Source: Babylonia areolata (Eukaryota > Mollusca > Gastropoda > Neogastropoda > Buccinidae). From it: 64,000 bases of DNA. The position numbers and the translations under genes are program-made. Below the pieces are notes generated by a model, which was not told where the DNA came from, made no database searches, and worked only from the letters and a program-made list of their open reading frames with translations. Location: the NCBI RefSeq assembly GCF_041734735.1, contig NC_134884.1:25028749-25092748 (forward strand), read 5' to 3'. How positions within the stretch are numbered: position 1 is the first letter of the stretch; each line of letters begins with the position of its first letter. This document shows, piece by piece, positions 12,138 to 27,500 of the stretch.

Positions 12138-15100
12138 CTGCACACCACAGCAAAACATTGTGAAAATAAGACACACTGTAACAGTGTAAGAAGAAAGGGC
12201 ATCTTGAATCTTTGCTTACAGACTGACAGAAGGAAGGATGGAAAAAAAAAGAAAGAAAGAAAAAACTATAAAAAGAGAAAAACAAGACAAACAAAGAGGA
12301 TAATGCAAGCCAGAATAGCACAAAGAAAAACATCAAAAGTAGATAACAAAGTGGAAATGAATGAACCAGACAGACACAAGCATTGCCTGTTGGCATCACC
12401 GTTGTAACATCCCCTCTACACACACACAAACCTACACATAAATATAAAAAAAAGGGAAAAAAAGACTATAGACACATGCAGGTTTGAAGCTGATGATCTC
12501 TACTGTTATCAGCTTTGAAAGATGACATGTAAAACAAGTCTCTATTTTTTCTTACATAAAAAAAAACATTATGAATCAATAGGAACAATGGTAAAAAATG
12601 TTTTTCTTTTCAATGACCTCACCATACTTAACACCACCCCCCTTCAGGTAATTTGACAACTGGGCCAATGGACTAACATATTTGTATTTGTATTTCTTTT
12701 TATCACAACAGATTTCTCTGTGTGAAATTCGGGCTGCTCTCCCCAGGGAGAGCGCGTCGCTACACTACAGCGCCACCCATTTTTTCGTATTTTTTCCTGT
12801 GTGCAGTTTTTTTTGTTTTGTTTTTCCTATCTTCGTGGATTTTTCTACAGAATTTTGCCAGGAACAACCCTTTTGTTGCCGTGGGTTCTTTTACATGCGC
12901 TAAGTGCATGCTGCACACGGGACCTCAGTTTATCGTCTCATCCGAATGACTAGCGTCCAGACCACCACTCAAGATCTAGTGGAGGAGGAGAAAATATCGG
13001 CGGCTGAGTCTCGCTTCCCAGGCGGACGCGTTACCTCTAGGCCATCACTCCACATAACATAAATAAAACTAAAAGCAGAACAGTAGGTCACTGACATAAC
13101 TGTCTCTGGAATACAACCTGCATGCACGTGCACTCATGACCAGTTTTTGTTTCTTTTCTGTTTTTTCCACATTCTTTTTACTGTCAGCAATGTTTGTGCA
13201 GCCAAGTCTCAAAATTTTGGATTCATGTTGTAAAGAATGGTAAAATCAAATTCCTTTTTCAGTCTCTCACTCACACATCCATGCACACATGTGCACACAC
13301 ACACATGTACACACACACACACACACACGCACACACACGCACACACACACACACGCACGCACACACACATGTACACACACACGTACACACACACGCACGC
13401 ACACACACACACGTACACACACGTACACACACACACGCGCGCACGTGCGCGCACACACATACACATACACGCGCGCGCGCACACGCACACACACACACAA
13501 AATAATGACTTACTGCGAGTCAGCAGGATGTTTTCTGGCTCTTCCAAATCAGAATCTGAACTGTCCACCAGTTTGTCAAAGTCCACCTTCAGCTTTGCAA
13601 ACTGAAAACACACATTTTTCAACATGGCTTCTTGAGATACTGAAAAGCTGAAGGTACAAACTCATCTCGTGTGCTGGCTGCATTGCACACGGACAACATT
13701 CTGTATCAGATACAGGCATTCATCTCATGTTTTGCAATGCACGCAGACACCCTTCTGAAAGTTGGAATCAAGAGACAAAGAACCCTCTACAATAATGTGT
13801 GATTACATTAATCAGAAAAGAGAGAACTATCAGACCAGTCTGTATCAGACACTATTCTCTGACACGCTGACTCAAACAGAAAAATATAACACTCTGCTGA
13901 GTACCAGTCAAGAACGCCAGAGAGCCGACAGACAGAAAAAACGAAAAAACTCAGCCGTATGGAGAGCACAGGAACAGGAGTCATGATGGCTGCCAGAAAA
14001 AGAGGGCGCTAGCCAGGGGGACAAAGGGGAGGTTACCTACTTCCGGGAGGTTATCGGCCGTAGTACTTTCCTTTTCTCCGCATAGGCGGATAGTAGTTTG
14101 CACAGGACAGGAATGTCAGACCCCTGCCGGAGTCTGCACTAGTTGGGTCACGGTTAAGTATGTGTAATTAAACTCATGTTTTGCAATGCACGCAGACACC
14201 CTTCTGAAAGCTGGAATCAAGAGACAAAGAACCCTCTACAATGATGTGTGATTACATTAATCAGAAAAGAGAGGACTATCAGACCAGTCTGTATCAGACA
14301 CTATTCTCTGACACACTGACTCAAACAGAAAAATATAACACTGTGCTGAGTACCAGTCATTTTTTTTTTTTTTTTTAATTCTGTTATCTTCTCACAGAAT
14401 CCTCCAACAGTTCTTGACAGCTAACACGAAGGCGCTATGCTCCTCACTTACTCTTTGTATGCTGTGGCCACCGTCTCAAATGCTGCCCACGTTATAGCCA
14501 TTCTCCTTCAGTTCATTTTCAACCGTTCTGTGCCATGACTTCCTTGGTCTTCCTCACGCTCCTTCCCCATGTATGTGGACAGTTGTATTGTATTACGTTT
14601 TGTCACAACAGACTTCTCTGTGTGACATTCAGGCTGCCCTTCTCCCCAGGCAGAGCATGTTGCTACAATGCAGCGCCACACTTTTTTTTCTTTTTTCAGT
14701 CTGCAAGTGTATTTCTTTCATTATCAAAATGGATTTTTTTTCTTTACAGAATTTTTCCATGAACAACCCAATTGCTGCCAAGAGTTCATTTACATGCATG
14801 GAGTGCATGCTGCACACAGTACCTTCAGCCGTTGCAACAGTGCAGTGCCACTTTTCCTTTCTTTTTTTTTCTGCAAGTGGTTTTTTTTGTGTGTGTGTGT
14901 GTGTGTGTGAGTTTGATTCTTGTCGCTGTTGTCGTATCGTTTTTTTTCTAAAGGGAAATCAGACATTTTCATCATCAGGAATGACTGGACTATAACTGAA
15001 TCCATTGTTATTTTGTTGTGTCTGTAGTGTATCCTGTATTTATTTGGTTGTGTCCATAATTGTGTGTTAATTTGCAAGTGTGTTTGTTTTGCTGTCACCC

Positions 15101-18100
15101 TATTACTGAATCCATTGTTATTTTGTTGTGTATGTAGTGTATCCTGTATTCATTTGGTTGTGTACATAATTGTGTGTTAATTTGCAAGTGTATTTGTTTT
15201 GCTATCACCTTTGCCTCACCTTCTGTTTCTTGCTGAGCAAGTGGCTCCAGCGGCCTTTGATGTCTTTGGCCAGGGACAGGATGACCTCCCCCTGGTGCAC
15301 CATGATTCGGCATTTGTCCGGCACCACAGTGTCAAACAGCTGGTAGTCAAACCCGTACACCTCCCCGCCACAATCACGCCTGGCCAGGGGATGAGTAAAT
15401 CAAAAGGTAGAAGGGGAAAAAAAAAATCAAACAACAATTGTAAGAAATGTGACTAAATGATGCTTGAGATGAAGAGAACGATGACAGTAATCAGCCTAAT
15501 CAATCAAACAGTTCTGCTATTTTGACAAACATGTCTGCTAGGAACAATGTGATCTCTCTAACAGGCAAACACATTACCATATTTTCTCCCTCAGCCCCAT
15601 TCCCATCCCCTCGTACCACCTATCCACTGCTGCAAAACACATACACTCTGGCAAACATTCACTCTTACATTCTCTCTCAAAACATTACGAATCCGATACA
15701 ACACATTAAAAAATATATATTACATAACACATACATTATACATATCTCCTTCTCACATGCACACTCACAAACACACAAAAAAAGTTTGATTAAATTGTTT
15801 GGCCCCATTTGAGTCTTTCAAGGACAAGAATAGTTCGGAGACTCCGTTGTGAAATGGAATTAATCTCCAAATACCCCCCAAAATGGAGTATGACAGGGCG
15901 GGGATAAAAATGGTCATACACGTGAAAGTCCATTCGTGTATACAAGTGAACATGGGAGTCGCAGCCCACTAATGAAGAAGAAGAATCTCAAAATACACTG
16001 ATGTCACAACTTTTACCAATGCAAGTTTCAAGGGGAGTTCCGTTTTTCATTAATTCAATTCTAATATGGTGACAACTGCATCAAACATAAACTGATGGCA
16101 AGATAAGCATTTCATGTAACATGGCAATGTTCAGCTCTTGTCCATAACTTTTCTTAAAACTGTAACTGTTACCTACCAACAACTTCAAGAGTTTTTACAT
16201 CCTTTTTGTGTTGTTGTTGTTCTTGTTGTAAATATTACATTTTGACAAAAAAACAATGGGAATTCCAAAGCCTATTTCAACTTTAATTTATGGCATTTAA
16301 TAAAACAATGTTGGTAACATGTAAGTCACAACAGTAATAACTAGATCACACACACATCATATGCACTCACGCGCGCTCGCACACACACACACACACACAA
16401 CACCAACCTGAAATGCACAGAAGAGTCAGTGATGGTGAAATCACTCTCCTTAGCGCCATGCACAGTGACAGTCAACAGTACACGGAAACTGTTCTGGGAC
16501 CACTTCACCAACGGCATCAGTCTGGCAAAAAAAACAAACAAAAAAAAAACCAAAAAAACAGAATCAACACCATGACCCACAGTCTGACAAAACAACAACA
16601 ACAATAAAACAACAACCGACACACACATATGGAATCAAAACCATGTCCCACAGGCACAATATCTGAATGATTAAAGCGTTGGACTTTCACTCTGAGGGTC
16701 CTGGGTCTGATCCCCATATGAGTGCCCTGAACACACGAAATCAAATCACATACCTGCCATTTGGATGAGATGATAACCTGAGGTCCCGTGTGTACCATAT
16801 ACTTTTAGTGCATGAAAAAGGACCCACAGCAATAAACAGGTTGTCCCTGGCAACACTCTGTAGAAAAAACATCCATTCTGATATGAAAGCAAATACATGT
16901 GCTGACAGAAAGAAAGGTAGCAGAAAAAAAAAGTGTGATGCTGCACTGTAGCAACGTGCTCTCTCTACCTGGGGAGGAGAGCAGCCTGCATTTCACACAG
17001 AGAAATCTGGTGTTGCAAAATGTAATACACATTACACTACACTTCACTACAATCCAGTTCAGTTCAGTAACTCAAGGAGGTGTCACTGCATTCTAACAAA
17101 TCCAAATACGCTACACCACATCTGCTAAGTAGATGCCTGAACCAGCAGCGAAAACCCAACGTGCTGGTCAGGCCTCGAGCAGACGGATCAGTCTGTAGGC
17201 TTTGACTCTTCCTTGAAACTGAATTTTTTCTCTGCACTGCCAGGAACAGATGTATGCATCAATGTAACTTCCATGCTTAGCAGAAGTAGTCACACTACAC
17301 TACACTACACTACACTACGCAAGCAAAAGTTCCATTCTTGCACCTCATCACCTGTACCTCCTGTAATAATTATGTTCCATGTATCTGTGTAAATAGTAGA
17401 TCTTGAATCTAGAGCTGAGTTCCTTTCCAGAAGTGTTCATAGATACAGCGGTTGGTAAGCCCTGGGGACTAACTCTTATCACATTCAGGGAATGTTACTC
17501 ACAGGTACTATATATTCCGGAACAGGGTTTGTCGTCAGACGATTAACCATTATACCCCGAACTCGGCCAATGTCGACTTGCAGTGTAACACCCCCACCCA
17601 CCCGGTACTGTCGTCTAAACACATGCTTACTATGGATGCAGCCATTGTTGTTTACATAACCGAGACTCTCGAGATTCACAGCCTCGTTTTCGGCACTTCC
17701 TGCCATGCATTTTGCACTTTTCAGAGTCCGGTTTGCTTGAATTTTGACAAAGTTGTGAATTTTTAAAGTTGCAAGACGAGTTTGATGATTGCCGAGAGCT
17801 TTAGTGTAATCTGAATGCTGATTCTGAAGATGACTTTGAACCATTTTAATGATTTTTGCATGAGAATCTTGTAAAAATCGATTGAACTGAGTGACCTAGA
17901 TATCGACTGACCGAGTTTTGCCGACAATGAGAGTGAAGTTGGTCACTTGAATGTGAATCGATCATCGGACCTCCGAAATCATGAATCAAACACTGTCAGT
18001 GAGTTAGTCTTGATTTCACTGATATTTATTGGCGTTCTGCATGATCTTCCTGAATGTGCTAGTTCAATGGAATATACAAGTGATTTGGTAAAGTTTTGCC

Positions 18101-21100
18101 AAAGTTTTGAAGTTTCAAAGTTGCAAGATGAGTTCGATGACTGTTGATCATAGTAGCGTAATCCAAACAACTATTCTGAAGAATTCTGAAGAGTTTGCTA
18201 GTTAAATGGATTATATTTTTCTTTTCATTATAAGAAAATACAAAGTGGAACGATCATCATAAAATCAACTGGATGTGAAAATGATAGTGGCAACTCGACC
18301 ACTGAGAAAAAGATGTTGCTGATCTCCGCTGAGCAGTGGGATTTTGTGACCAGACAACTTGGGAAGCTAGATCAACTCGACGTTGTGATACAAAAACTTG
18401 ATGCACTGGATGCTCAGCTTAGTGAAATCGAGGCGGCGATGCAGTTCCAAAGTGAGGAGCTGGAAACGATTAAGAAAGAGAACAAAGAGCTGAAAGAAGA
18501 GTTGATGAATGTGTGAATGGAGAGAAAACTGCTCAGCGACAACAACGAACAGTACAGCAGAAGAGACTGTGTGAGAATTTCGGGAGTGAAGGAAAACCCA
18601 GAAGAAAAGACAGACGAGGTGGTGATTAAAATGGCGAAGGATCTTGACGTGCAACTTGACAGCAGAGCCATCTCTACCAGCCACCGAGTGGGAAAACGAG
18701 TAGGCGATAAACATCGTGCCTTGCTCGTGAAGTTCACAACGTGTCACAAGAAGGAAGAGTTGATGAAGGCAGCAAGGACCAAGGCGAAGTCAGTCCCAGC
18801 TCTGCGAGGGGTCTTCTTCAATGAAGACCTCACCGACCTGAGAGCCAAAATGGCCAACCATGCCCGGAGATGTGATGGAGTTAGAAACGTGTCCACAACA
18901 AACGGTGAACTTGTGTGTTTCCTTCACGAAAAGAACAGAGAAGGGAGGAACATAAAAATCCCAATTGACAGTCCCAAAGATCTGGCCAAACTAATGAAGG
19001 AGTCAGAACATCAGGTGTTGCAGAAGCTGAACCTGGCTTAGGACAAGCCAGAGGAAGAGGCTCCAAAACTGAACATTTTGTGTATCAATGTGTGTGGGCT
19101 GCTTTCCAAACTGAACTTTTTATCTGAATCTGTGCTAGCTAATGACATACTTGTGTTCACTGAAACTAAAACAGACAGTACTTCAGACAAACTTTTAGAG
19201 GACTTTTTTGATAGCCATAACTTTACTTGTTTCTTTAAACATAGGAAGAATGTGAGTGGCAATAGATCAGGGGGTATTATTATTTGTGTAAAGAAAAGGA
19301 TTGAAGATAAATGTAAGTATGTGCAATCCAAATCTCAGTTTGAATCCTGGTGTACTTTTGATAAAAAAAATTATTCAACACTGACAAAGATGTACTCCTT
19401 GGTGGTGTATACACACCACCGGAAAGCTCACAATATGCTTCGCGACTCTGTTTTGCAGACATAGAGCAAGAAATGGTAGATCTTAATAATGCTCATGAAT
19501 TCTATGTACTGTTAATGGGAGATTTCAATGCTCACACTGGTTGTAGTAGTGATTTTATTGACTCAGAAGATAACACTGTCCTGGAACTAATGAATACTGA
19601 CATGCTCCTTGACAATATTGATCAGAATCCCTCCCTCACATTGAGCAGCCTTGGTATTCCAGTCAATAGAAATATAGAAGATAAACATAGTGTTAATAAC
19701 TTTGGAAAAGCTCTCCTTAATGTATGCCGCTCAAATAACTTATATATTTTTAATGGCAGGCTAGGCGATGACGTTAACCATGGAAAAAACACAAACGTAA
19801 AAGACCAAAGTACTACTGATTATGTTATTGGTGAAATTCAGTTAATGACACAAGTCCATGATTTCAGGGTAAATTAGTTTGATCCTACACTCTCAGATAT
19901 TCATTGCACTGTCCATACAAATTTTGTCATGTCAAGTAAATCACGTGTAAATGTAGAAAGTTCTGCTCAAGCTAGACATGACAGTGTTACTCAATTGACT
20001 TCATGCCAACGCAAGATTGTTTGGCGTAAAGAAAATGTACCCAATGATGCTTTTGTTGTTCGTGATGAAGATATGTTATCCTTCAATAATATGAATGATG
20101 ATGATGTTAATGACATGTATGATGTAATGAAAAAGGTGATCTTGAACACTTGCGACAAGTATGGCATGCTTAAATCAACAGCTCCAAGACCCTCAACAAA
20201 CACCAAATGTGTACACAACACTAACAAGGCCTGGTTTGACCAAGCATGTAAACTCAGTAGAGAAAGATACAATACATTCAGAAATGCTCATCTGAATGAC
20301 AAAGACAATGTGATTTTAAAACAAGAGATGAAAACAGCATGTAAACAGTACAAATCCACAATTCGAAAAGCTGAAAAAAGGTACAGAAAATCTATAGTTA
20401 ATGATATAAAAAAAATGAAATCACATGATCCAAAACGTTATTGGTCTCTCTTAACAATTCCATTAGACAAATTCAAGGAACACTTCGAAAATTTGTCCAA
20501 AATAAATACAAGTGACCAGACCACACTCTCACAGGAAGAAGAAACTGACAGATTATTGGGAGAATTTATGAAATCAGATGAAGCAAAAACAATTCTAAAT
20601 AAAAGCTTCACAGAAGCAGAACTTTGTTCTATTGTTAAAAAGCTAAAGAATAATAAATCCCCCGGAATTGATGGAATTATCAATGAAGCCATTTACCATA
20701 CCTTTGATAAATTAAAACAGTTTTGGTGTAATTTATTCAATAGAATATTTGAAACTGGCACCTTACCAGGTGACTGGCTCACTGGTACCATTGTCCCCAC
20801 TTACAAAAATAAAGGAGACAAAAACGACCTGAATAATTACAGGGGCATCACATTACTCTCATGCAGTGCTAAATTCTTTACTGCTGCACTCAACGAAAGA
20901 CTATGCACCTTTTCTGATACCTTAGATATTCTTTCCGAAAACCAGGCTGGCTTCAGACCTAACCATTCCACAACTTATCACATCTTTGTAATGAAATGTT
21001 TGAATGACATAATGAGAAGCAGGAAGAAAAAATTATTCTGTGCTTTCATAGCTTATGAGAAAGCGTTCAACAAAGTATGGCATACAGGCTTATGGACAAA

Positions 21101-24100
21101 ACTCATTTGCTCTGGAATCAATGGCAAGTTCCTCAATATTGTCGGGAACATGTATAAAGGAATTGTTTCATGCGTCTCCTCAAATGGTACCGTTTCTGAG
21201 TCTTTTGCAGTTTACCAATGTGTTCGCAAAGGTGAAAACCTACCCCCCTTTTTGTTTGCTTTGTATGTGAATGATGTGGAAACCCACCTTACCAGGAATG
21301 GTTGCTCCCCTGTCGATATGGGACTAAGCCATGATGAAAGAGTATCTGAATACCTCAAACTGTTGCTAATTCTGTATGCCGATGACACAGTAATATTTAC
21401 TGACTCAGAAGCTAAGCTTCAGAAGGTGCTAAACGAACTAGAAGCATATTGTAATGACTGGAAAATAAGTGTGAACTACTCCAAAACAAAAATAATGGTA
21501 TTCTGCGGTAAGAAACTAAATTACCAGTACCCGTTCACACTTAATGGAAATACTCTGGAACACGTTACTTGCTTTAAATACCTAGGACTGACTTTCAATT
21601 TCAATGGTAAGTTTAACATAGCTGTGAAACAATTAAAAGATCAGGCCAGACGGGCAATGATGGCACTGTTAAGAAAAAGCAGACAACTTCAGCTCCCTAT
21701 CTCCTGCCAGTTAGACTTATTCAATTCACTGGTCATGCCAATATTGACTTATGGTTGTGAAGTTTGGGGTAATAACTGCGTTGACATCGCCGAATTATTA
21801 CACTTGGAATACTGTAAATACATACTCCGGCTTAAGAAAAGCACTCCAAACTGTTTCATCTATGGTGAAATGGGACATTTCCCTCTGTTTGTGCATGTAT
21901 ATTGCCGAATGATCAAATTCTGGCACAAACTGTCCATTGACACTTTGACTAGTAAAAAATTCTCCTCTCGCATGCTGAACACATTAACTGAATGTTTTCA
22001 TTTACAAATACACAAAAATGACTGGTTACTTAAAATCAAACAGATTCTAGATGAAAATGGACTGTCTTTTGTGTGGTACTATCCACAATCTGTATCAACC
22101 GCATGGCTGATAAACAATCAGACCCAAAGACTTAAAGGTAGTTATACACAAAAATGGGTAGAAACTTGTCGTAACTCTACAAAAGCCAATAACTACTGTC
22201 TATTTAAAAGCCAAATAGCTTTTGAAAATTATCTAGACATTCTGCCATTGTGCTATAGCATCCCAATGTTGAAACTCAGAACAAGTAATCACAAACTACC
22301 AATTGAGCAAGGGAGACACATGAACATACCACAAGAAGCAAGATTGTGTCATCTTTGTGACATGAATCGAGTGGGAGACGAATACCACTTTGTCACAGAA
22401 TGTCCTGCAATTCAAAATCTCCGCAATCAGTATTTACCTAAGTATTACACAACATGTCCCAACTTCCACAAATATGCAACATTAATGTCTAGTAGTAGTA
22501 AGAAAAAGTTACTCAATTTTGCTAAGTTCATTAAAGAAGGTTTTAATGTGTTTCGTTAGAAGCCAGTTTCAGTCCGGATTCTTTGCCACTTATGCCTTAA
22601 CTGTACTTGTTGAATAGGAATTAGAACAATGATTTGTGTTAATCTTGACACCGCATCCCATACATATCCATTTGTAATTGCGTATATGTATGTGTATATA
22701 TGTGTGTGTATGTGTATGTGTATATGTATATGTATATCTATATATATATATAATGTTTTTTTTTCTCTTGTATGTATCAAACCAATCCCAGTATTACTGG
22801 CAAATGGGTGCTAAAATAACATGCAAATTACTGTGTATTTTATTTTGTTACACCATGTCATTATTAATGCTATGCTCCAACTAACCCCCCAGTTCCCAGT
22901 TCAGGCTGAACTAGTCAGATACAGAGCCGTATTGTAAATCTAAGTTGTGATCTGTGCATCTGTCCATTCCTATTGCATTGTACCAGACTGATGATTACAT
23001 CTGGCCTTTTATATCATTTTATTCCCCCCCCCATTTGTATTATCCCCCCTTTTGTTTCTTCTTTTTAAATTATCCTCGCTCTTTCTCTGTGGGCGTCATC
23101 CTGTTATTGTCATGTTTCCTTGCTTCTCTATGACTCAAAGAGTTAATGGGAATAAACAAACTCTGGAAGGTTTCCTTGTTCTCTATGACTCAAAGAGTTA
23201 ATGGGAATAAACAAACTCTGGAAGGTTTCCTTGCTTCTCTATGACTCAAAGAGTTAATGGGAATAAACAAACTCTGGAAGGTTTCCTTGTTCTCTATGAC
23301 TCAAAGAGTTAATGGGAATAAACAAACTCTAAAACTCTGATTAGTGCTGAGCGACCTGGGGGTAAGAGGGTTAACATCCAGATATATGCCACACCTCCCT
23401 CCCCGTGCACACAGATCAATGACAGGTACCCTGTACTACTACTCACACAGCAGGACTGTCAGAGGCATCAACAGCAACAGCAGCAGCAGCAGCAGCAGCA
23501 GCACCAGCAGCAGTCGGTTGGGAGGAGCCATGGAGGCCGGACAACGCCTCCTGGCGGGGAACAGACACAGCCAGCATGGCGTGGAGCTCCTCGCACAGCT
23601 GACGGGCAGGGCTCTGCACTCCACCCTCCAGCAACCTGTGCACAGAAAGGAAATTTTCTATCTAAAATAACGTTTAAATAACATACTTACTGTGACCCAA
23701 CTAGTGCAAACTCCGGCAGGGGTCTAACATTCCTGTCCTGTGCAAACTACTATCCGCCTATGCGGAGAAAATGAAAGTACAACGGCCGATAACCTCCCGG
23801 AAGTAGGTAACGTCCCCTTTGTCCCCCTCTTTTTCCGGCAGCCATCTCGACACCTGTTCCTGTGCACTTCATACGGCTAAGTTTTTTTTCGCATTTTCTA
23901 TCTGTCTATCGATTCTTTGGCGTTTCTGTTTTGTGTCCAATTATGTCTTCAAACAGGTCGCACAATTATGTAGCTTGATTGGGAGATCGGGCTAAAATTA
24001 AGGCACGATTGCAATTGATTCGCGATCAGTCTGGGCCCACTACCTCTGGCTCTCTCAACAACACCAACCCCACGCCACCTCCACTTCCTCCGCTACCTCC

Positions 24101-24503
24101 GGTTGACTCCAAACTGCATTTAGTCATTCATGTTATTATGAAAAAAAAAAAAAAAAAATACTAGTACATTTTTACTGGCGCTTTCAAACCTCATTCACTT
24201 TACAAAAACATGTCAATCAGTTCCAGTTTCAAGGTGCCAGAGCGAGCAGACAAAATCCACATCAGCTGCACTACATCTGCTGTAAAAATTAAAAAAGAAA
24301 ACAAATAAATAAATAATGATAATAATAATGCATAAAAAGTCAGTCAGACATAAAACACACAAGCACACCCACACACACCCGCACACACATGCACACAGAC
24401 ACATACAAACATGTGTGGAAGAAATAGTTGTGCATCGAAAGAATACAGATATGGAATGGAATGCTTTATCAATGTGGACACTGCTTAAAAATGAACAATT
24501 CTT

Positions 24504-24539
<36 letters not shown>

Positions 24540-27500
24540 GTGAGTAAGGGACTGCAATGGACTGAAAAAGGCTGTGAATTCCTGGTCTGCACAGCTAAAG
24601 AACAGAAAAGCTCTCCCACTATGTTTCTATTTGTCTATTCCACATGTTTCTCTCTACTTAGTTATTCCACATGTTTCTCTGTGTTTATATTTCAGCTTAC
24701 AGCCCATCTTTGAACTGGATCATTAAATAGTTAGTACAAGAAAACAGCCTGATTCAAAAAGCGATTATCATTGCACAAAAAAAAAAAAGATAAAAAGAGA
24801 AAAAAAAAAAAATATATATATATATAAAGGGTTAAAGATCCCATAGCCCATTACTGCCATCAGGGCAGCAAATTCATATCCACTGTGTCCAGGGCTTGGT
24901 GGCATAGGAAGGCAGGACCCAATCCTTCCACCATTTCAAACCTTACCCAACCTAAATCAGGTACCCATTCACACTCGGGTGGAGTGAGTGAAATCAAAGT
25001 GAACTGCCTTTCCCAGGGACACTGCCCCATGTGGAAGCAGGGCCTCAAATTTCAGAAGTCGAACGCCTGACCTTTTCTGACACGGCAGCCTCCTTTCACA
25101 GTTGCAGGCTTAAAATAAAGCACGCTTCAACATCCCATGCAACACACAAGATTGCTGAGTGTTCTCCTTACTGATGCATGAATGCTACAGAAGCTCACCT
25201 ACTAAATGACAAAACACAAGCTCATGACCAGCTGCAGAAGTTTATTATTTTCTTTTTCAACCCATGGCTGGCTCCTATCCAGTGTTGAATGTGCCATGGG
25301 CTAAAATGGGGAGACTGGGACCACACAGTCAAGCATCATCCACTTCTTGGATGCTTCTTTGGGTGTGTTTTTTGTGCTCGAATCTCCTGACCAACACTGC
25401 AAGTGTCTGTATCTCTCAGGCCTGGTTAATGCTGGGCTATCATTATGAAAGGAAGCATAAACTGCAGCCTTGTCACGTAGTCCCAAACCTGAAACAGACC
25501 TCCAAAGCAACAGGCCTAATGCTGGGCTATCATGAAAGGAAGCATAAACTGCAGCCTTGTCACGTATGTCCCAAACCTGAAACAGACCTCCAAAGCAACA
25601 TTGCCATCACCATCCTCCAACCTCATCATCAATAACAATTTCTTTAAATATATGGGTTTTTTTGTTTTTGTTTTTTCAAAAGAACATAAACTCACTCTTT
25701 GATGATGAGGACCAGCCCTCCCTCCAGCAGAATACGTTTGTTGCGGCGATGGGCTCGACACAGACACTGGCACACCTGGGCGCAGTGGAACACGCACTGA
25801 AACAGGTACAAACCAGCTTGACAACAAAACACCTGTGTGCGCCAAAAGACAAGACAGTTTCTTTATCAATGAGAGTAATAGATATCCCATGGTAAATGCT
25901 TTTTACTTTTCACGACATCCAGCCCTCACCCTAAAGAGGGGCTATAGTGGGGGGAAAAAGGAGCAAACTGCAAACAAAAGGGAAAAACAATTGATCAAAA
26001 CACAATGGAAACACATGTATCACTGCAATCAACCTCCATATTTCCCAATCATGCCCTGCTGGGCACCATCCCGCCCAGATCAGAGCAAAAGAGAAAAACA
26101 AACAAGAGAAATGAAAAGAAAAGCATGCAAACATCACAGCTCCAAACTTACTCTACATGTCCTAAACCAATCTGAAACCATCTACATCAAACTGGAACAT
26201 TCCTTCTCAAGCTGAAATAATCCCCATCAAACAGAAACAATCCTCATCAAAATGAACCCCATCCTGATCAAACTGGAACAATCCTTCTCAAACTGCATCC
26301 TCTTGACTCACTCCGGATGATGGAATGCTATAGCGTTCCTAACGTAAGGCGCAGTTCCGATGACAGAATGCTATAGCGGTTTTGACAATTAAATTTTTTT
26401 CCGTTTTCCTCATGGGGTAGCATAACAACCACAGCTACACTGGGCACTGCAAACATGTCAAAGGTCGAATGGAAAGTTTCAGTGTGAGATTCTGTAACAA
26501 CACACTCGCCTGCGAGCCACTGACTTTGGCACCCCACATGACAAGCTAATTTGCATATGTATCGGAAATGGCGTTGCAGGCAATACATGTGGAAATTTTT
26601 TGGAGCAAACTAGATCACGACAGCAGCTTTTACTGCTTCTGAAGTGATTGAAATGCTTCAAACTGACGGTTCCAGCACCGACGAGGAAGATGAAGACTTC
26701 GAATAAAGTATCTGCAGTGAAGAAAGCTACCAGCAAGAAGGTAATGACAGTGACTCGAGATTCGGAGGGCAGTGAAGAGGGAGGGAGGTGGGCGTACACA
26801 CAACGAGAGGAGAGGGGTCAGTGAGTCAAGTACACCGAGTTTCATTCAGTTACCTTATGTTTTGTATTTTTTGTGATTTTTTTCCTAACCCTAACAAATG
26901 GGCCGTCTGCACGGAAAAGCAAGGGAGAACACTTTTGTCCCGAGAGAGTTAATGTTGTGTTGAAGCACCTCTCTGTCTTCAACAACAAACAGCTGCTGTA
27001 ACTCTTATCCTTAACCCTTTCAGGGCCAACACTGCACAAATGCTGAATCAGCTTCTAACTGCATTATCTCTATTAAATACAAATGCTTGCACAATAAAAC
27101 AGAACCAATCTCTCCCACCATCATCACTGCCAGGTGCTGTTTTGTTGTTGCTGTTGTTGTTGTTGAGAGTTTGATCTGTTTTCATCCTATATATTTCAAG
27201 CTGCTAATGTTGATTTTTTTTTTTTTTCTTTGGTCAGAACAATTAATTCTGCACATCACAATCCATGTGTATATTTTTTCTTGTTTTTTTCTTCTCTTTT
27301 TTTCTTTTCTTTTTCTTCTCTCATTTCTTATCTTATTCACTAACTTGTTTTTTCTTACCTTTTTCTGCTTTCTGTTGTGTGAACAACATATCTTAAAAAT
27401 GATGTTTATATTCATTGTAAATTCTTTAAATATATTAATCTCCACGGCGGCTCAAGGAAAAAGAGAGGAAAAAAAAGTAGGGAAAAAAGGGGGAAACAAT

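Larger units (their letters stand above)
17500..23341 (+). mobile_element. Decayed full-length LINE (APE endonuclease, two ORFs), antisense in the host intron
   Basis: Contains a 5' region with two diverged ~140-bp repeats (about 17700-17840 and 18050-18190), ORF1 (18313-19041), an endonuclease segment (19078-19877), an RT ORF (19929-22559) and a 3' tail ending in tandem ~56-bp repeats at 23115-23341. The class is Jockey/CR1/I-like non-LTR; I cannot place the family exactly. The 5' end is approximate and no target-site duplication was found. Several coding lesions show it is inactive. Confidence 0.75.

Noticed and set aside
11944-12189. Plus-strand ORF of 81 codons
   Set aside because: Shadow of the terminal host exon on the opposite strand.
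13194-13651. His/Thr- and Cys/Val-rich ORFs
   Set aside because: Microsatellite CA/GT translated; only 13514-13601 on the minus strand is real coding.
13724-14359. Miniature LTR-type element, from the 187-bp direct repeats
   Set aside because: The interior is a repeat found elsewhere without the flanking sequence, and I saw no primer-binding site or polypurine tract.
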